DNA from: an uncultured Sutterella sp. | GTDB lineage: Bacteria; Pseudomonadota; Gammaproteobacteria; Burkholderiales; Burkholderiaceae_F | NCBI GenBank assembly: GCA_958347955.1 | Contig: CATVXH010000001.1 | Location: 248,001-312,000 of the forward strand | Direction: 5' to 3' | DNA: 64,000 nucleotides | Shown here: in pieces, positions 35,090 to 45,089 of the stretch | Numbering within the stretch: position 1 is the stretch's first letter | How the letters are laid out: every line of letters begins with the position of its first letter | Made by a program: the position numbers and the translations under genes | The notes under the pieces: model-generated | Seen by the model: only the letters and a program-made list of their open reading frames with translations | What the model was told of the DNA's origin: nothing | The model's database searches: none

Positions 35090-36418
35090 TTAGATACTTC
35101 GTGCGACAACGATGATAATCACAATCGGTGAAACGATACCGATCCCCAGACGCAGAGCAGTTAACGCCCATGTTTGAAGCGGACAAGAGGCGGTAAGTTG
35201 CTTACGTGTTTCAGGCCAGTTAACCCACGCAGACACAATTGCTAGACCCAGGGCTGTGAGCGGCATGCCGACGTTGCTGGTGAGGTAATCAAGCAAATCA
35301 AAAACTGTTTTGCCGAAAATCTTGAAATCAGCGAGAGGTCCGAAAGACATAGTGCAGAATACGCCGATCACCATAATCGAGATGAATGCAATCGGCACCG
35401 ATGTGCGACGGGAAATATGTAAGTCTCCCATAGCGGCAACCACCGCTTCGAAAATACTGACGGAGCTGGTAATGGCCGCCACAATCAGACAAATATAAAA
35501 AAGCACCGCAAAGAACGTGCCAAAGGGCATGTGCGCAAAGACAGCCGGCATGGTTACGAAGGTTAAGCCGGGGCCAGCAGTCGGTTCAAGACCAAATGCA
35601 AATACAGGGGGCATAACCATCAGACCGCCTAACAGAGCCGCCAGGATTCCTAAAAACGCAACCCAGGCGGTTGATTGAGGAAGGTTGGCGTCTTCAGAAA
35701 GATAAGAAGCGTAAACAATTAAAGTGCCGGCGCCGACGGAAAGCGAGAAGAAGCAAAAACCCATGGCATTGAAAAGGGAGTCGGCATTGAATTGCTCCCA
35801 GTTGAAGCTGAACATGAATTCCACGCCCTGCCAAGCCCCGGGTAATGTCAGACCTCGGATGATAAGCACAATCATGAGGATGAACAACGTGGGCATCAGA
35901 TATTTGGCTAAGCGTTCAATGCCGGCCTGAACACCAAAGATAACAACACCTGCAGTCATCGCCATGAAGACGATTTGATAGAAAATGCCAAGCACGGGAT
36001 CACTTGAGAAATTGCTAAAGTGCGTCCCTAATTGAGACAAATCCGTGATAATGCCGTTGCCCATTGCGGCGTCGACCGCATAAGCGACGCACCATCCGCC
36101 GATCGTCGAGTAAAAAGTGAGAATTAAGAATCCGGTTGCAATGCCGACAGTGCCGAAAATACCCCAAAACTTTGATTTTCCGAATCGGATCATGCTGTTA
36201 ATGGAAGCGGCTCGGCCGGCGCGCCCAACCACCATTTCAGCTAAAAGCAAAAAGATACCCAATGTAAAACAAAAAAGGATATAGGGGATGATAAAAGCAG
36301 AACCGCCGTTGGTGCCGGCCATGTAGGGGAATTTCCAGATGGCGCCTAAGCCGACGGCTGCGCCAGCACTGGCGAGAATGAAGCCTAAGCGCGAAGTCCA
36401 TAAGTCGCGTGTAGCCAT
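35090..36418 (-). CDS. Sodium-dependent amino acid transporter (NSS family), copy 1
   Basis: A 442-residue inner-membrane symporter with the NSS/SNF signature LGFILASAGAAVGLGAIWKFPYMA in its first helix, where sodium and substrate bind, and a LeuT-type fold of 11-12 helices. The ATG at 36418 has AAAGG seven bases upstream and is chosen over a TTG 21 bases earlier. Bacterial members import amino acids such as tyrosine, tryptophan or branched-chain residues; which one cannot be read here. It is the last of four tandem paralogues on this strand, with its own terminator. Confidence 0.9.
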   Translation of the reverse strand: MATRDLWTSRLGFILASAGAAVGLGAIWKFPYMAGTNGGSAFIIPYILFCFTLGIFLLLAEMVVGRAGRAASINSMIRFGKSKFWGIFGTVGIATGFLILTFYSTIGGWCVAYAVDAAMGNGIITDLSQLGTHFSNFSSDPVLGIFYQIVFMAMTAGVVIFGVQAGIERLAKYLMPTLFILMIVLIIRGLTLPGAWQGVEFMFSFNWEQFNADSLFNAMGFCFFSLSVGAGTLIVYASYLSEDANLPQSTAWVAFLGILAALLGGLMVMPPVFAFGLEPTAGPGLTFVTMPAVFAHMPFGTFFAVLFYICLIVAAITSSVSIFEAVVAAMGDLHISRRTSVPIAFISIMVIGVFCTMSFGPLADFKIFGKTVFDLLDYLTSNVGMPLTALGLAIVSAWVNWPETRKQLTASCPLQTWALTALRLGIGIVSPIVIIIVVARSI

Positions 36419-36529
36419 AAGATTACCTTTTATACTCAAAAGAGAGAAAGCTTATTCTTATCAAAGCGGTCTTTTTCCGGGGACGCTTTCGAAACACATC
36501 GGAAAAAGAGATTTGGATCTTTCTTCGCA

Positions 36530-36560
36530 AGGGGAAGGATACGAATAACTTCCTTCCCCT
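36530..36560 (-). terminator. Hairpin after NSS copy 2
   Basis: A ten-base stem AGGGGAAGGA / TCCTTCCCCT with an 11-base loop, 15 bases after the stop of copy 2. The T-run is poor. Confidence 0.6.
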
Positions 36561-36574
36561 CAAAAGCGAGGAAT

Positions 36575-37918
36575 CTAACCGAGAAGCCCTGCGCCCGCGA
36601 TCACAATGATGACGCAGGGCACAATAAATCGAATCAAGAAGTGAGTGACTGCCAACACTGAATTTGTCATTGGGTGGGTGAGAGTTAATTGTTTCTTCAT
36701 CACCGGCCATACAAGATAGCCCCCGACAATCGCAATACCCATGGCTCCAATCGGCATACCGACATTACATGTCAGGAAATCAAGAAGATCGAAGAAGGTC
36801 TTGCCCATAATCTTGAATTCCGACAATGATCCGAAACTTAATGCACAGATAACGCCAAGCACGGATAACGCGATTGTGTTAAGAGCAATACTGTTTCTGC
36901 GGCTGAAATGATATTCGTCCACAAGAAACTGCACGCTCATCTCAAGAATGCTGATGGCGCTTGTAAGAGCGGCCACCAACAAACAGATGTAAAACAGGAT
37001 AGCAAAGCCTTGGCCGAAGGGCAATTGGGCAAACACCGCAGGCATAGTGACAAAAGTCAAACCTGGGCCTGCCGCGGGATCTAAATTGAAAGCAAAAACG
37101 GCAGGCATGATCATCAGGCCGCCCAAAATGGAGGCCATGACTGCCAAAAATGAAATCCAAGCAACCGATGTTGGCAGATTCACGGAATCGGAGAGATAGG
37201 AGCCGTAATTCATCATGGACCCCGAACCCAGCGAAAGAGAAAAGAAGGCGAAACCCATGGCGTTTAAAAGAGAAGCTCCGCTAAATGCAGCCGGATCGAA
37301 TTTAAACATAAATTCCACGCCGCCCCAGGCGCCTGGCAAGGTCAATCCTCGAATAATTAAACAAAGCATTAGGATAAAAAGTGTCGGCATTAAAAATTTG
37401 GAGATACGCTCAATTCCTTTTTCAACACCGAACAAAATGACGCCGGCAGTAAGAGCCAAGAATGCCAGTTGCATGGATACGGAGGCAACGCCATTGGTCA
37501 CGAATTGATCAAAATAGCCTCCCAGTTGGGCTGTGTCGGTAATCAATCCTTTTCCTAAACAGGCGTCCAAAAGATAGTTAAGACACCAACCTCCGATTAC
37601 CTGGTAAAAAGCGAGAATGAGAAAGCCCGTTAATACGCTGATTTTCCCCACCAGTCCCCAGAACGGTCCGCCAAAATGGCGTAGAGCGTGAGCGGCGCCG
37701 CCTCGGGAGGCTCTGCCCAGAGCCATTTCAATCATTAAAACAATGAAGCCAATGGCAACCGTCAGGATAATGTAGGGGAGAATGAAAGCTGAGCCGCCAT
37801 TGGTGCCGGCCATGTAGGGGAATTTCCAAATAGCTCCCAAACCTACTGCGGATCCGGCGCTAGCTAAAATGAAACCCAAACGCGTGCCCCAAACGGAGCG
37901 TTCAGAAGAAGTAGACAT
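36575..37918 (-). CDS. Sodium-dependent amino acid transporter (NSS family), copy 2
   Basis: A 447-residue NSS symporter beginning MSTSSERSVWGTRLGF, with the helix-1 motif GAIWKFPYMAGTNGG and the central LSLGSGSMMNYGSYLSD in helix 6. Transport is probably sodium-driven amino acid uptake. It is followed 156 bases later by copy 1; the gap holds a hairpin, so the copies seem to be transcribed at least partly separately. It differs from copy 1 across the cytoplasmic loops and tail, so the duplication is not recent. Confidence 0.9.
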   Translation of the reverse strand: MSTSSERSVWGTRLGFILASAGSAVGLGAIWKFPYMAGTNGGSAFILPYIILTVAIGFIVLMIEMALGRASRGGAAHALRHFGGPFWGLVGKISVLTGFLILAFYQVIGGWCLNYLLDACLGKGLITDTAQLGGYFDQFVTNGVASVSMQLAFLALTAGVILFGVEKGIERISKFLMPTLFILMLCLIIRGLTLPGAWGGVEFMFKFDPAAFSGASLLNAMGFAFFSLSLGSGSMMNYGSYLSDSVNLPTSVAWISFLAVMASILGGLMIMPAVFAFNLDPAAGPGLTFVTMPAVFAQLPFGQGFAILFYICLLVAALTSAISILEMSVQFLVDEYHFSRRNSIALNTIALSVLGVICALSFGSLSEFKIMGKTFFDLLDFLTCNVGMPIGAMGIAIVGGYLVWPVMKKQLTLTHPMTNSVLAVTHFLIRFIVPCVIIVIAGAGLLG

Positions 37919-38058
37919 AGTTAAATTCCGTTGTTAGTAGCATAGGATGGCACTCGTCGGATACCCCGTCAATCAAATATGTGGCCATCGAGCTTTTGTT
38001 GATAATAGAACTGGTATTCTATGCCAAACGTGTGAACTTCATATAAAAAATAAGGGAA

Positions 38059-38087
38059 AGCCCGAAAAAATGATTATTTTTCGGGCT
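38059..38087 (-). terminator. Terminator of NSS copy 3
   Basis: An 11-base perfect stem AGCCCGAAAAA / TTTTTCGGGCT with a seven-base loop. On the minus strand it ends in a T-rich tail, 37 bases after the stop at 38124. Confidence 0.82.
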
Positions 38088-38123
38088 CAAATCCACTTGA
38101 TTTCTGAAATTTATCTCAATTTT

Positions 38124-39458
38124 TTAAATACCAGAAAATAAGACGGTGAGCACAAGAATCGGAGCGAAAATGGCAATGCTCCAGCGTAGAATTTTGTATG
38201 TGCCTTCGCTGTATATGTGGGATTTATCGCCGCAAATATAGGGCATCACTTGAGGCCATGCCACCCAACTTGAAAGAATGGCGATCATCAAGCCGCCGAT
38301 CGGTAGGCTGATGTTGCTCGTGAGGTAGTCCACCCAGTCAAAAAAGGTTTTCCCAAGCCATTTGTCATCGGCGAGGGGGCCGAAAGATAGGGCGCTGAAT
38401 GAGCCGACAATCATAAGGCCCACGGTAGTGACTACGACCGCTTTGGGACGGCTCCATTTCCATTCGTCGTGTAAAAATGCCACATCAATTTCTAACATGG
38501 AAACAGAACTGGTGATAGCCGCAACCAGCAAACAAGCATAGAAAGTGATGGCAAAAAGATTGCCGAAAGGCATTTGAGCGAAAATCGCAGGCATTGTCAC
38601 AAAGGTTAGCCCAGGGCCTGCGCTTGGATCCAGTCCAAAAGCAAATACTGAGGGCATAACCATCAAGGCGCCTAACAGTGAGCTCACAATGGTTAGAAAG
38701 GCGATCCATGCGGAGGAACCGATCAAATCGACTTTATTGTCGAGATAGCTACCGTAAGTGAGCATGCAACCGCTACCCAAGCATAGCGAGAAAAAGGTAA
38801 AGCCCATCGTACTTAAAAGAGCGTCGAAAGTGAATGCTTCCGGATTCCAGCTAAAAAGGTACTCGATGCCCTGAAATGCGCCAGGCAGGAATAATGAGCG
38901 CACGATGATCACGAGCATGAGAACAAAAAGCAAAGGCATGAGAATTTTTGAAAGCCGCTCAATGCCGCTACTTACACCGTAAGCAACCACCCACGCGGTA
39001 ATAATTAGAAAAAGCGCCTGATAGCCGATGGCTAACTCCGGATCTCCGGAAATCGAAGCAAAGTGAGCCCCGAGTTGAGCCTGATCCGTCACCAATCCTG
39101 AGCCCAAGCAAGCGTTGACAAAATAAGCAATGGTCCAACCGCCGATCGCGGAATAAAAACTAAGGATCAGAAATCCTGTGACTACACCCAAATAACCGGC
39201 GCGTCCCCAATGTTTTCCTCCTAGTTTTCTGAATGCGGTTACGATGCAGCCCGCTCCAGCCCGACCGACTGTCAGTTCAGCGATTAAAAGTACGAGACCG
39301 ATCGTGAAGGTAAGAATGATAAATGGGAAAAGAAAAGCAGAGCCGCCGTTAGAGCCTACCAAGTAGGGGAATTTCCAAATGGCTCCCAATCCCACCGCCG
39401 CGCCGGCGCTGGCTAAAACAAACCCTAAACGGGAACCCCATGTTGAACGATCAGACAT
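38124..39458 (-). CDS. Sodium-dependent amino acid transporter (NSS family), copy 3
   Basis: A 444-residue NSS symporter beginning MSDRSTWGSRLGF, with LGAIWKFPYLVGSNGG in helix 1 (LVG replacing the MAG of copies 1 and 2) and LCLGSGCMLTYGSYLD in helix 6. AAGG precedes the ATG. It has its own terminator, and the ~200-base gap to copy 2 leaves room for a separate promoter. Substrate unknown. The Cys in helix 6 is specific to this copy. Confidence 0.9.
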   Translation of the reverse strand: MSDRSTWGSRLGFVLASAGAAVGLGAIWKFPYLVGSNGGSAFLFPFIILTFTIGLVLLIAELTVGRAGAGCIVTAFRKLGGKHWGRAGYLGVVTGFLILSFYSAIGGWTIAYFVNACLGSGLVTDQAQLGAHFASISGDPELAIGYQALFLIITAWVVAYGVSSGIERLSKILMPLLFVLMLVIIVRSLFLPGAFQGIEYLFSWNPEAFTFDALLSTMGFTFFSLCLGSGCMLTYGSYLDNKVDLIGSSAWIAFLTIVSSLLGALMVMPSVFAFGLDPSAGPGLTFVTMPAIFAQMPFGNLFAITFYACLLVAAITSSVSMLEIDVAFLHDEWKWSRPKAVVVTTVGLMIVGSFSALSFGPLADDKWLGKTFFDWVDYLTSNISLPIGGLMIAILSSWVAWPQVMPYICGDKSHIYSEGTYKILRWSIAIFAPILVLTVLFSGI

Positions 39459-39527
39459 ATTCCAACCTTATGATTAAGTTCGATTGCCCTTGTCACAGGC
39501 AATCGAGGCATGTTCAACAATTTTAGC

Positions 39528-40871
39528 CTAAATGCCGGAGACCAAAACAATCACCACCAGGGCTGGCGCCAAAATGGAAATGGTTAAACGAATCCAGGCG
39601 ATTGTCAGTGCGTTATGAGGACGAATCGCCAGCATTTGAGCCTTCATGATGGGCCAAGCTTTCCAACCAGCCAAAACGGCAATGCTTAGTCCGCCCAATG
39701 GCATCAAAATATTGGAGCAAAGGTAGTCGGAAAAATCAAAAAGCGACATGCCGTGAATCTCCAGCCCAGAGAATGAGCTAAAGGAGAGCGCTTGGATGCT
39801 GGCGAGAATAAAAAGGGTAATCCAGCACAGAGCGGTTGCGGAACGTCTGCGCATTTTCCACTCGTTAATCAGGTAAGCGACAACGACTTCCAGCAAGGAA
39901 ACCGAGCTGGTGATGGCGGCAATAAACAAGCAGATGTAAAAAGCCGATGCCAACACGTCCGATAAAGGCATTTGTTCAAAGATCATCGGGATTGTGATGA
40001 AAACGAGTCCGGTGCCGGCAGCCGGATCCATACCGAAGGCGAAGACTGCCGGTATGATCATTACACCGGCTAAAAGTGCGGCTTGTGTCGACAGGAAAGC
40101 CACCCAGACAGATGAGCCCGGAATATCGGTGCGGGAACTCAGGTAAGAGCCATAGGTCACCATGATCCCAGCACCCAGCGATAGAGAAAAGAATGTAAAG
40201 CCCATGGCATTCAAAATGGTGGCCCCGCTTACCTGTTCCCAATTAAACGAGAAAAGAAATTGCATGCCTTCCCATGATCCCGGCATCATGAGCGAACGGA
40301 TGATGATGAAAATCATCAGTACAAAAAGAAGTGGCATCAGATATTTGGCGATCTTTTCAATGCCTTTTTCGACACCGAGTGCGACAACAGCGCAGGTGGC
40401 TGTCAAATATAGGAACATGAAAAAGACATTTACTGTACCGTTTGATACCAATGCGTTAAAGTGCTCGGAAAGAATTTTGGGGTCGCCGTTGACCACATTG
40501 CCGAAAAACGACTCAATCATATATGAGACGCACCAGCCTCCGATCACTGAGTAGTAAGTCAAAATAATGTAGGCGTTTAAAACAGCTATTCCGCCAATAA
40601 TTCCGAAGACGGGGCCGCCGACATTTTTGAGCGCATGAACGGCCGAGCCGCGGCCGGCTCGGCCCATGGCGCATTCAGCCATCACCAGTACGATGCCGAT
40701 GGTAAAAGTGAAAATTAAAAAAGGAACGATGAAGGCGGCTCCTCCGTTGGTGCCCGCCCAAAAAGGAAATTTCCAAATAGCCCCCAAGCCAATTGCCGAA
40801 CTGGCGGAGGCTAAAATAAAGCCTAAACGAGAACTCCAAACGGTATCTGCAATGCTATTTTCTGAAGGCAT
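39528..40871 (-). CDS. Sodium-dependent amino acid transporter (NSS family), copy 4
   Basis: A 447-residue NSS symporter. The ATG at 40871 with AAGGA six bases upstream is preferred over one 45 bases earlier. Helix 1 reads ASSAIGLGAIWKFPFWAGTNGG, with AGT kept but FWA replacing YMA, and helix 6 LSLGAGIMVTYGSYLS. It is the first of the array in transcription order; copy 3 follows after 69 bases, with a stem CGATTGCC / GGCAATCG between them. The differing helix-1 residues suggest substrates distinct from copies 1-3. Confidence 0.9.
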   Translation of the reverse strand: MPSENSIADTVWSSRLGFILASASSAIGLGAIWKFPFWAGTNGGAAFIVPFLIFTFTIGIVLVMAECAMGRAGRGSAVHALKNVGGPVFGIIGGIAVLNAYIILTYYSVIGGWCVSYMIESFFGNVVNGDPKILSEHFNALVSNGTVNVFFMFLYLTATCAVVALGVEKGIEKIAKYLMPLLFVLMIFIIIRSLMMPGSWEGMQFLFSFNWEQVSGATILNAMGFTFFSLSLGAGIMVTYGSYLSSRTDIPGSSVWVAFLSTQAALLAGVMIIPAVFAFGMDPAAGTGLVFITIPMIFEQMPLSDVLASAFYICLFIAAITSSVSLLEVVVAYLINEWKMRRRSATALCWITLFILASIQALSFSSFSGLEIHGMSLFDFSDYLCSNILMPLGGLSIAVLAGWKAWPIMKAQMLAIRPHNALTIAWIRLTISILAPALVVIVLVSGI

Positions 40872-41057
40872 CGATTTTCCTTTTATCGATATCTGAGATA
40901 AAGTTGGTTTTGCCATTTTAGAGGAGTGCTACAAGAAGACGAAATTTATCCTAAGTGGTTTTAATTATCATGGAATTTTCTTGTCATCAGAGTGCGTTAT
41001 TGAAAAACTTTAAAATTTCGTGAACTAAGATGAATATGCGTTTTATAAACAGCCTTT

Positions 41058-42384
41058 ATGAACCGAATTCCCGTTGATTCAAAAACGATATTTAAACTTT
41101 CCGCGCCGATGCTCTTGAGTCTAATTCTTGAGCAACTGATCGGATTGACGGACATCATTTTTTTTAGGTCGGGTAAGTGAGACCAGCGTGGGTGCCGCGG
41201 CTATCGGTGGTATAGGCTTTTACCTTTTAACCATGGTTGCTTTCGGCTACAGTATCGCTTCTCAATCCCTAATGGGAGAGGCCAACGGCGCAAAACGGTT
41301 TCATGATTTGGGTAATGTATTTCAACAAAGCGCCATTTTTTTAATCTTATTTTCTTTGGTGATCTTGGCCGTCCTCCCTCTTTGCATGGAACCAATTTTT
41401 GAGTGTTTGGTTCAGTCGCCTCAAGTACGCAGTCAAGCCCAGGATTATTTCTTTTGGCGCACGATCGGTATTGTTTTTGCCTTGGCATCGATTCTGTTTC
41501 GCGGCTTTTTCATGTCGATTTTGATGCCTCGAGTGCTGACGTATTCCTCGGTGGCAATGGTATTGACCAATTGTGTGCTCAATTACATTTTAATTTTTGG
41601 GTATGGGGCTATACCGCCATTGGGAATTACGGGGGCGGCCATTGCTTCCACACTTTCTGAAGTGGCGGTGATCCTGTTTTTCATCGCTTATGTGTTGAAA
41701 GGGAAACTCCACAAAAAATACGATCTTTTTGCCTTTGAAGGTGTGGATAAAAAGCTCCAGTTGACCCTTTTTAAACTGGGGCGATGGATGATGTTGCAAG
41801 AGGCAGTCATCATGACCAGTTGGTTGCTTTTCTTTGTGTGGGTAGAGCACATGGGGGAAAGGGCGTTGGCAATCAGCAATATTGTCCGGTCTGTGTCGAA
41901 TTTACTTTTTATTATCGTCCATGCGTTTGGCGCAACCTGTGGAGCCATAGGCGCGAATCTTTTGGGAGAAAATCGAGCTACTGAAATTGATGCAATGATG
42001 TTGAGAGGGGTAAGGCTATCGTTTTGGGTTACGATCCCCTGTTGTTTGTTTATAGCGATTTTCCCCGATCCGATACTGGCGCTTTTTACCAATATCGACA
42101 GTTTGTCCCGGGCTAGTGTTGCCTCCGTGCGAGTCATGCTTGTTGGCTATTTGCTGTGTGTGCCTGCTGTGCACTATTTTTCTGTCTTCGGCTATTTGGG
42201 ATGTACTCGTGAATCCATGATTGTCTCTGTGATAACGTCTTTTGCCTATGCGATTTACGCATTCATGATTTCGAGATTGGTGAGCAATGTGGCTTGGGTA
42301 TGGACGGCAGACAGTTTTTATTATTTTGTTTTGGGAGCTTTGGTTTGGTATTTCTGGAAAAATGCCAAATGGCGTGAACTTTAG
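41058..42384 (+). pseudogene. MATE-family efflux transporter, frameshifted at a T8 run
   Basis: Two frames together make one MATE protein. The first starts at ATG 41058 (MNRIPVDSKTIFKLSAPML, ending LTDIIFF) and hits TGA at 41178-41180. The second continues from the run with LGRVSETSVGAAAIGG and carries all remaining helices to 42384. Removing one T from the eight at 41158-41165 restores a single 441-residue frame, the normal MATE length, joining TDIIF to LGRVSE as the family requires. It may be a true mutation, a phase-variable switch, slippage-dependent expression or a sequencing error. MATE proteins expel drugs or cations using sodium or protons. Confidence 0.85.
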
Positions 42385-42453
42385 TTAAACGCTCGTGCGG
42401 CGAACTCGAAGTCTATTTTTCGAATTCGCCGCTAAAAGATTCGCACGGTTGCT

Positions 42454-44721
42454 TTAAAAAGAAGATTCGAACCGACGTTTAACGTCTTTGACGTTAGTAA
42501 CTTGTTTCAGACTTCTCATCACACGCATCAATTGGATGCGGTTATCTACCTGAACCAAAAGTTGTAATTCGGGATCGTTAAGATCATCGGGAATATTCAT
42601 ACCGACGATAGAAGATCCCTCTTGAGCGACAGCCTGAGTGGCCTGAAGGATGGCCGGGCGTATGTCATTGACTTTGATGTCAATAGGAACGGTGAAGTGG
42701 TAATTGGCGGCTTCGCCCCAACTGGCCTCTTCCCAACGCTCAGCGTTATTGTTGCGTCCCTGTTGAGCGTGAATACAGCTGGCGCGGTGCACCGTGATAC
42801 CGTGACCGGCTCTTTCAAAGACACATATATCATCGCCCCATACCGGGTGGCAGCACCGGGCAATTTGCGCGGTTTGACGTTTCCCTTTGACCAGAACCTG
42901 GATGTTGCCCTCTTGCCGCTCAGGTTCATTCTTTTCACTCATTAGCGCTTCCAGTCGGTGAAGGACAACGACGAAGCTTGCCTTGCCAGAACCCACCAAG
43001 CAGTAGAGCGATGCGCGGGAGTCAACTTCATTTTCCTTCATGACGGTGTTCCAAATATCATCGGGAACATTGTCAAGCGAGAATTTAACTTTTGCGGATT
43101 CCTCCTCAAGCACTTTGCGTCCGACTTTGACCGCATTGTCGAAATCCAGAGTTCGCAAATATTGTCGTACTTCCGCCCGAGCTTTGCCGCTTCGGACAAA
43201 ACCAAGCCAACGAGGATCGGGGTGCGCCAAAGAACTCGTAGAAATTTCCACCATATCTCCGTTGGAGAGTTTGGTGTCAATATCACTCACTTGACCATTG
43301 ATGCGGCATTCACGGACATGGTTGCCAACATCGGAGTGAATTTGGTAGGCAAAATCAATTGGAGTTGAGTCCTGGGGCAAGGAGATAATTTTTCCTTTCG
43401 GAGTGAAGACATAAATTCGATCCGGGAACAAATCCGCTTTGATATTTTCGTAAAACTCGCTCGTGTCGGAGGACTTTTGCTGTAAATCCAAAAGCGACTG
43501 CAGCCAAGCGTGTGTCAATGTTTGGATATCGCTTTCACTGCCTCGGTTCAGCCAGTGAGTTAAGATCCCTTGCTCAGCGATATCATTCATTTTCTCCGTG
43601 CGGATTTGGAACTCAACCGGAGTGCCGGCCGGTCCGATCACAGTCGTGTGCAACCCCTGATAGCCATTGCTCTTGGGAATAGCGATAAAGTCTTTGAAAC
43701 GCGACTGCACGGGTTTGTACATCATGTGCAACGCGCCGAGTGTACGGTAACAGTCTTCGCGCGTGGTGACGATAACCCGGAAACCATAGATATCGAAAAC
43801 CTCTGAAAAAGACAGTTTTTTGATACGCATTTGGTTGTAAATGCCGTAACAGGTTTTCTCACGACCGAGCACTCTCCCCTTAATATTGGCTCGTTCAAGC
43901 ATACGCTTGGTGTCATTGAGAATCTCCTCAAGCGCGGGACGGCGATTTTTCCGTGCGGCGATAAGCTCTCGGTAAAGCACCTCATAGCGGCGGGGATAAT
44001 AATTCAGCAGACAAAGTTCCTGCAGTTCGCGGAAGGCATGGTTGATTCCCAGATGATGGGCCATCGGCACGTAAATGTCGAGGGTTTCCTTGGCGATACG
44101 GCGGCGCTTTTCGGGCCGCATTACGCCCAATGTTCTGAGATTGTGAAGACGGTCGGCGAGTTTGACGAGAATGACGCGCACATCTTTGCTCATGGCCAAA
44201 AGCATTTTCTTGAAACTTTCAGCTTGGGCAATCTCATTTGATGAGAATTTCAGTTTGTCGAGTTTTGAGACACCGTCGACGATTTCCGCGGTAACGGTGC
44301 CAAATATTTTCGCTATCTCATTTTTAGAGTGGCCGGTGTCTTCCAAAACGTCGTGCATCAAACCGGCTTGAATGGCCGCGCAGTCCAGATGCCATTCGGC
44401 CAAAATACTGGCCACAGCAATAGGGTGGGTGATGTAGGGTTCACCGGATTTTCGGAATTGACCAAGGTGAGCATCGTCAGCGTAACGATAGGCTTCTTTA
44501 ATACGTTCGATATCGCTTGCGCTCATGTATTTAGAGCAAATATCGATCAGAGAAGCCGCAGTGGCGATTCCGGCCTTTTTGGTAGCCGTCACCAATGGAA
44601 GTTCAGTTTGGTCTTCTTTGGGCGCGGGAGGCTCAACGGCTTTCGATTCGCCTTTGAGAACGGACTGACGAATCGAGGCGAGAATGTCGGTAGAACCGGT
44701 TTTAAAATAATTGGGTACCAT
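42454..44721 (-). CDS. spoT: Bifunctional (p)ppGpp synthase/hydrolase
   Basis: A 755-residue RelA/SpoT homologue making and degrading (p)ppGpp. The hydrolase domain has the intact HD motif in AGLMHDVLEDT (so hydrolysis should be active), the synthase domain has the YGFRVIVTTREDCYRTLGALH region, and TGS (DRIYVFTPKGKIISLP) and ACT domains follow. An N-terminal stretch of about 55 residues is poorly conserved. GAGGTG lies before the ATG. It lies downstream of gmk-rpoZ as in E. coli, but a terminator separates it from rpoZ. Confidence 0.93.
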   Translation of the reverse strand: MVPNYFKTGSTDILASIRQSVLKGESKAVEPPAPKEDQTELPLVTATKKAGIATAASLIDICSKYMSASDIERIKEAYRYADDAHLGQFRKSGEPYITHPIAVASILAEWHLDCAAIQAGLMHDVLEDTGHSKNEIAKIFGTVTAEIVDGVSKLDKLKFSSNEIAQAESFKKMLLAMSKDVRVILVKLADRLHNLRTLGVMRPEKRRRIAKETLDIYVPMAHHLGINHAFRELQELCLLNYYPRRYEVLYRELIAARKNRRPALEEILNDTKRMLERANIKGRVLGREKTCYGIYNQMRIKKLSFSEVFDIYGFRVIVTTREDCYRTLGALHMMYKPVQSRFKDFIAIPKSNGYQGLHTTVIGPAGTPVEFQIRTEKMNDIAEQGILTHWLNRGSESDIQTLTHAWLQSLLDLQQKSSDTSEFYENIKADLFPDRIYVFTPKGKIISLPQDSTPIDFAYQIHSDVGNHVRECRINGQVSDIDTKLSNGDMVEISTSSLAHPDPRWLGFVRSGKARAEVRQYLRTLDFDNAVKVGRKVLEEESAKVKFSLDNVPDDIWNTVMKENEVDSRASLYCLVGSGKASFVVVLHRLEALMSEKNEPERQEGNIQVLVKGKRQTAQIARCCHPVWGDDICVFERAGHGITVHRASCIHAQQGRNNNAERWEEASWGEAANYHFTVPIDIKVNDIRPAILQATQAVAQEGSSIVGMNIPDDLNDPELQLLVQVDNRIQLMRVMRSLKQVTNVKDVKRRFESSF

Positions 44722-44800
44722 ACAGCACCTCTTTGTTAACTCGCCTCTGCCCGCAATAATTACCTGTCAAGGCACGCGGCAAGCAGAAGTTTTAGAGACA

Positions 44801-44839
44801 AAAAAGCGAAGTTCGGCCGCGGCCTTAACTTCGCTTTTT
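44801..44839 (-). terminator. Terminator after rpoZ
   Basis: A 13-base perfect stem AAAAAGCGAAGTT / AACTTCGCTTTTT with a 13-base GC-rich loop, flanked by T-runs, eight bases after the rpoZ stop. Confidence 0.9.
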
Positions 44840-44847
44840 TTATTGCA

Positions 44848-45051
44848 TTACGAAATGCGTTTGAACATTTCATCGCGGGTGATTTCACCCTCGGCGATTT
44901 CACGCAAGGCAAGCACCGTGGGCTTATCCTTGGCATCCACTCGGGCTACGGCCCCAGAGGAGAGTTGGCGGGCGCGCTGAGCGGCCGTCAACACCAATTC
45001 AAAGCGATTGGGAACTTTCTTCAAGCAATCTTCAACAGTTACACGAGCCAT
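44848..45051 (-). CDS. rpoZ: RNA polymerase omega subunit
   Basis: A 67-residue protein beginning MARVTVEDCL, with NRFELVLTAAQRARQL and the KPTVLALREIAEGEI helix of omega, which folds on beta prime and helps polymerase assembly. The length fits betaproteobacterial omega. It follows gmk after 38 bases. Confidence 0.95.
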   Translation of the reverse strand: MARVTVEDCLKKVPNRFELVLTAAQRARQLSSGAVARVDAKDKPTVLALREIAEGEITRDEMFKRIS

Positions 45052-45089
45052 AATTCGTTATAAAAGTAAAAAAATAACCACATTCTGCT

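Noticed and set aside
35090..40871. Transposition or recent gene amplification explaining the NSS array
   Set aside because: No insertion sequence or flanking direct repeats are visible and the four copies differ throughout, so an old duplication is more likely.
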